From Rhodococcus sp. (in: high G+C Gram-positive bacteria) (GTDB lineage Bacteria > Actinomycetota > Actinomycetes > Mycobacteriales > Mycobacteriaceae), in the NCBI GenBank assembly GCA_012515885.1, contig JAAYXN010000237.1, forward strand, positions 1 to 6,126: DNA of 6,126 nucleotides, in the 5' to 3' direction. Below the pieces are notes generated by a model. The model saw only the letters and a program-made list of their open reading frames with translations. It was not told the DNA's origin and did not search any database. Positions 5,292-6,126 of this stretch are shown one piece after another. How positions within the stretch are numbered: position 1 is the stretch's first letter; each line of letters opens with the position of its first letter. A program made the position numbers and the translations under genes.

Positions 5292-6084
5292 CGCTAGTCA
5301 CGACTGCATGTGGCCGGTCCTGCTCAACTCGCTCACGCTCGCTGGCATGGGGTCGCTCACGCTCGATGAGGGGAAGGGTGCGCAGTTGTCGTTCCAAATG
5401 CCATTGCAGGTGCGCAGCGATCAGCCCGCTCGCTTGACGGCGCTGCACGGTCGTGGACTGGTCCACGTCATCCCAGTGGCCGTGGGTGAGTGCATCCATC
5501 AGCTCGAACACCCCCAGTGACGGCGTCGCGGAACCGGGAGGTCGGCAGTGCACACACACCGCTCCCCCAGCGGAAACGTGAAACGCCCGATGCGGCCCGG
5601 GTGCCGCGCAGCGAGCGCAGTCCGTGACTGCTGGCGCCCACCCTGCGTATCCCATCGCGCGCAGCAGGAAAGCATCGAGGATTAGCTCGGGCACCCGATG
5701 CTGCTGGGCAATGGCGCCGAGTGCACCGACGGTGAGTTGATGCAGCCGCGGAGCCGGGGCGCGTTCTTCGCCAGCGAGGCGTTCAGCAGTTTCCAGGATT
5801 GCGCAGGCAGTGGTGTACCGGCTGTAGTCGTCGACAATGTCGGTACCGAATGCATCGAGCGTCTGCACCTGGGTGATGACGTCGAGGCTGCGTCCCGGAT
5901 AGAGCTGAACGTCGACGTGAGCGAACGGCTCTAACCGCGCACCGAACTTGGATCGGGTGCGTCGTACACCTTTAGCCACCGCCCGAACAATGCCGTACTG
6001 CCTGGTGAGAAGCGTGATGATGCGGTCAGCTTCGCCCAGCTTATGCTGGCGCAGCACCACCGCATGATCCCGATACAACCTCAC
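5242..6084 (-). CDS. recO: DNA repair protein RecO
   Basis: Recombination mediator that works with RecR (RecFOR pathway) to load RecA on SSB-coated single-stranded DNA and anneal strands. The protein has 280 residues (M. tuberculosis RecO is ~265). Residues 1-~80 form the N-terminal OB fold (RLYRDHAVVLRQHKLGEADR, then VAKGVRRTRSKFG at 36-48). Helices follow (AILETAERLAGEE at 95-107), then a Cys4 zinc site: C156, C159, C177, C180. The family core ends near HLQWHLERQLRTLPLIE (225-241). The remaining ~40 residues are polar and repeat-bearing, and differ from what I recall of the mycobacterial tail. The GTG start at 6084 is supported by GGGAG (6094-6098) 9 bases upstream and by agreement with the family N-terminus. 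Its 3' end overlaps uppS. Confidence 0.96.
   Translation of the reverse strand: MRLYRDHAVVLRQHKLGEADRIITLLTRQYGIVRAVAKGVRRTRSKFGARLEPFAHVDVQLYPGRSLDVITQVQTLDAFGTDIVDDYSRYTTACAILETAERLAGEERAPAPRLHQLTVGALGAIAQQHRVPELILDAFLLRAMGYAGWAPAVTDCARCAAPGPHRAFHVSAGGAVCVHCRPPGSATPSLGVFELMDALTHGHWDDVDQSTTVQRRQASGLIAAHLQWHLERQLRTLPLIERERPHASERERVEQDRPHAVVTSDVRQDGPCDSTTRTSA
5329..5365 (-). repeat. 13-bp direct repeat in the recO tail
   Basis: TCGCTCACGCTCG occurs at 5329-5341 and again at 5353-5365 (24-bp period, so in frame). It encodes the two ERER segments in the RecO tail (residues 241-244 and 249-252). RPHA also occurs twice (244-247 and 257-260). This points to a small in-frame duplication in a disordered tail. 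Confidence 0.8.
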
Positions 6085-6126
6085 CCCACCAGTCTCCCAC
6101 GGCTAGGTGTCAGAACTTGTTACCGA
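6085..6126 (-). promoter_or_regulatory. Upstream region of recO with ribosome binding site
   Basis: GGGAG (minus strand, 6098-6094) lies 9 bases before the recO GTG and sets the start. I see no convincing -10 or -35 in the remaining 28 bases, and the window ends here, so the promoter of the recO-uppS operon is probably further out. Confidence 0.5.

Overview
This is ordinary, well-conserved chromosome from a high-GC actinobacterium of the Mycobacteriales (the Mycobacterium, Rhodococcus, Gordonia and Nocardia group). Gene order and protein sequences match the Mycobacterium tuberculosis block Rv2357c (glyS), Rv2358 (smtB), Rv2359 (zur/furB), Rv2360c, Rv2361c (uppS) and Rv2362c (recO). A TPM-domain protein like Rv2345 lies directly on the other side of glyS. 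These comparisons are from memory of the families, not a search. The genus cannot be fixed from the window. No mobile element, CRISPR array, rRNA or tRNA was seen.

Layout. Positions 1-796 (+) hold the 3' part of a TPM-domain protein gene with a coiled-coil region and a glycine-rich tail. It converges on glyS (899-2284, -), and a perfect 21-bp hairpin lies between them. The 199-bp divergent gap between glyS and smtB holds a promoter. Its TTGACA -35 box sits inside a 26-bp, 12-2-12 dyad of the ArsR/SmtB operator type. smtB (2484-2822, +) and zur (2836-3264, +) form a two-gene zinc-sensing operon that ends in a short hairpin followed by a T-run. The next genes are all on the minus strand: a small secreted glycine-zipper protein (3316-3951), then the 3' end of the recO (5242-6084) - uppS (4461-5291) - Rv2360c-like (4055-4456) operon, whose genes overlap or nearly abut.

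How the genes work together. SmtB and Zur are the zinc-responsive pair: an ArsR-family repressor with an alpha-5 metal site and a Fur-family repressor with all expected zinc ligands. RecO (recombinational repair) and UppS (the long-chain polyprenyl diphosphate used as lipid carrier for cell-wall synthesis) are housekeeping genes that share a transcript. GlyS charges tRNA-Gly.

I found no clearly new biological system. The points most worth a second look are the secreted glycine-zipper gene placed between zur and the Rv2360c-like gene, the palindrome at its probable promoter, the operator architecture upstream of smtB, the repeat-bearing RecO tail that runs into uppS, and the uncharacterised gene tightly linked to uppS.
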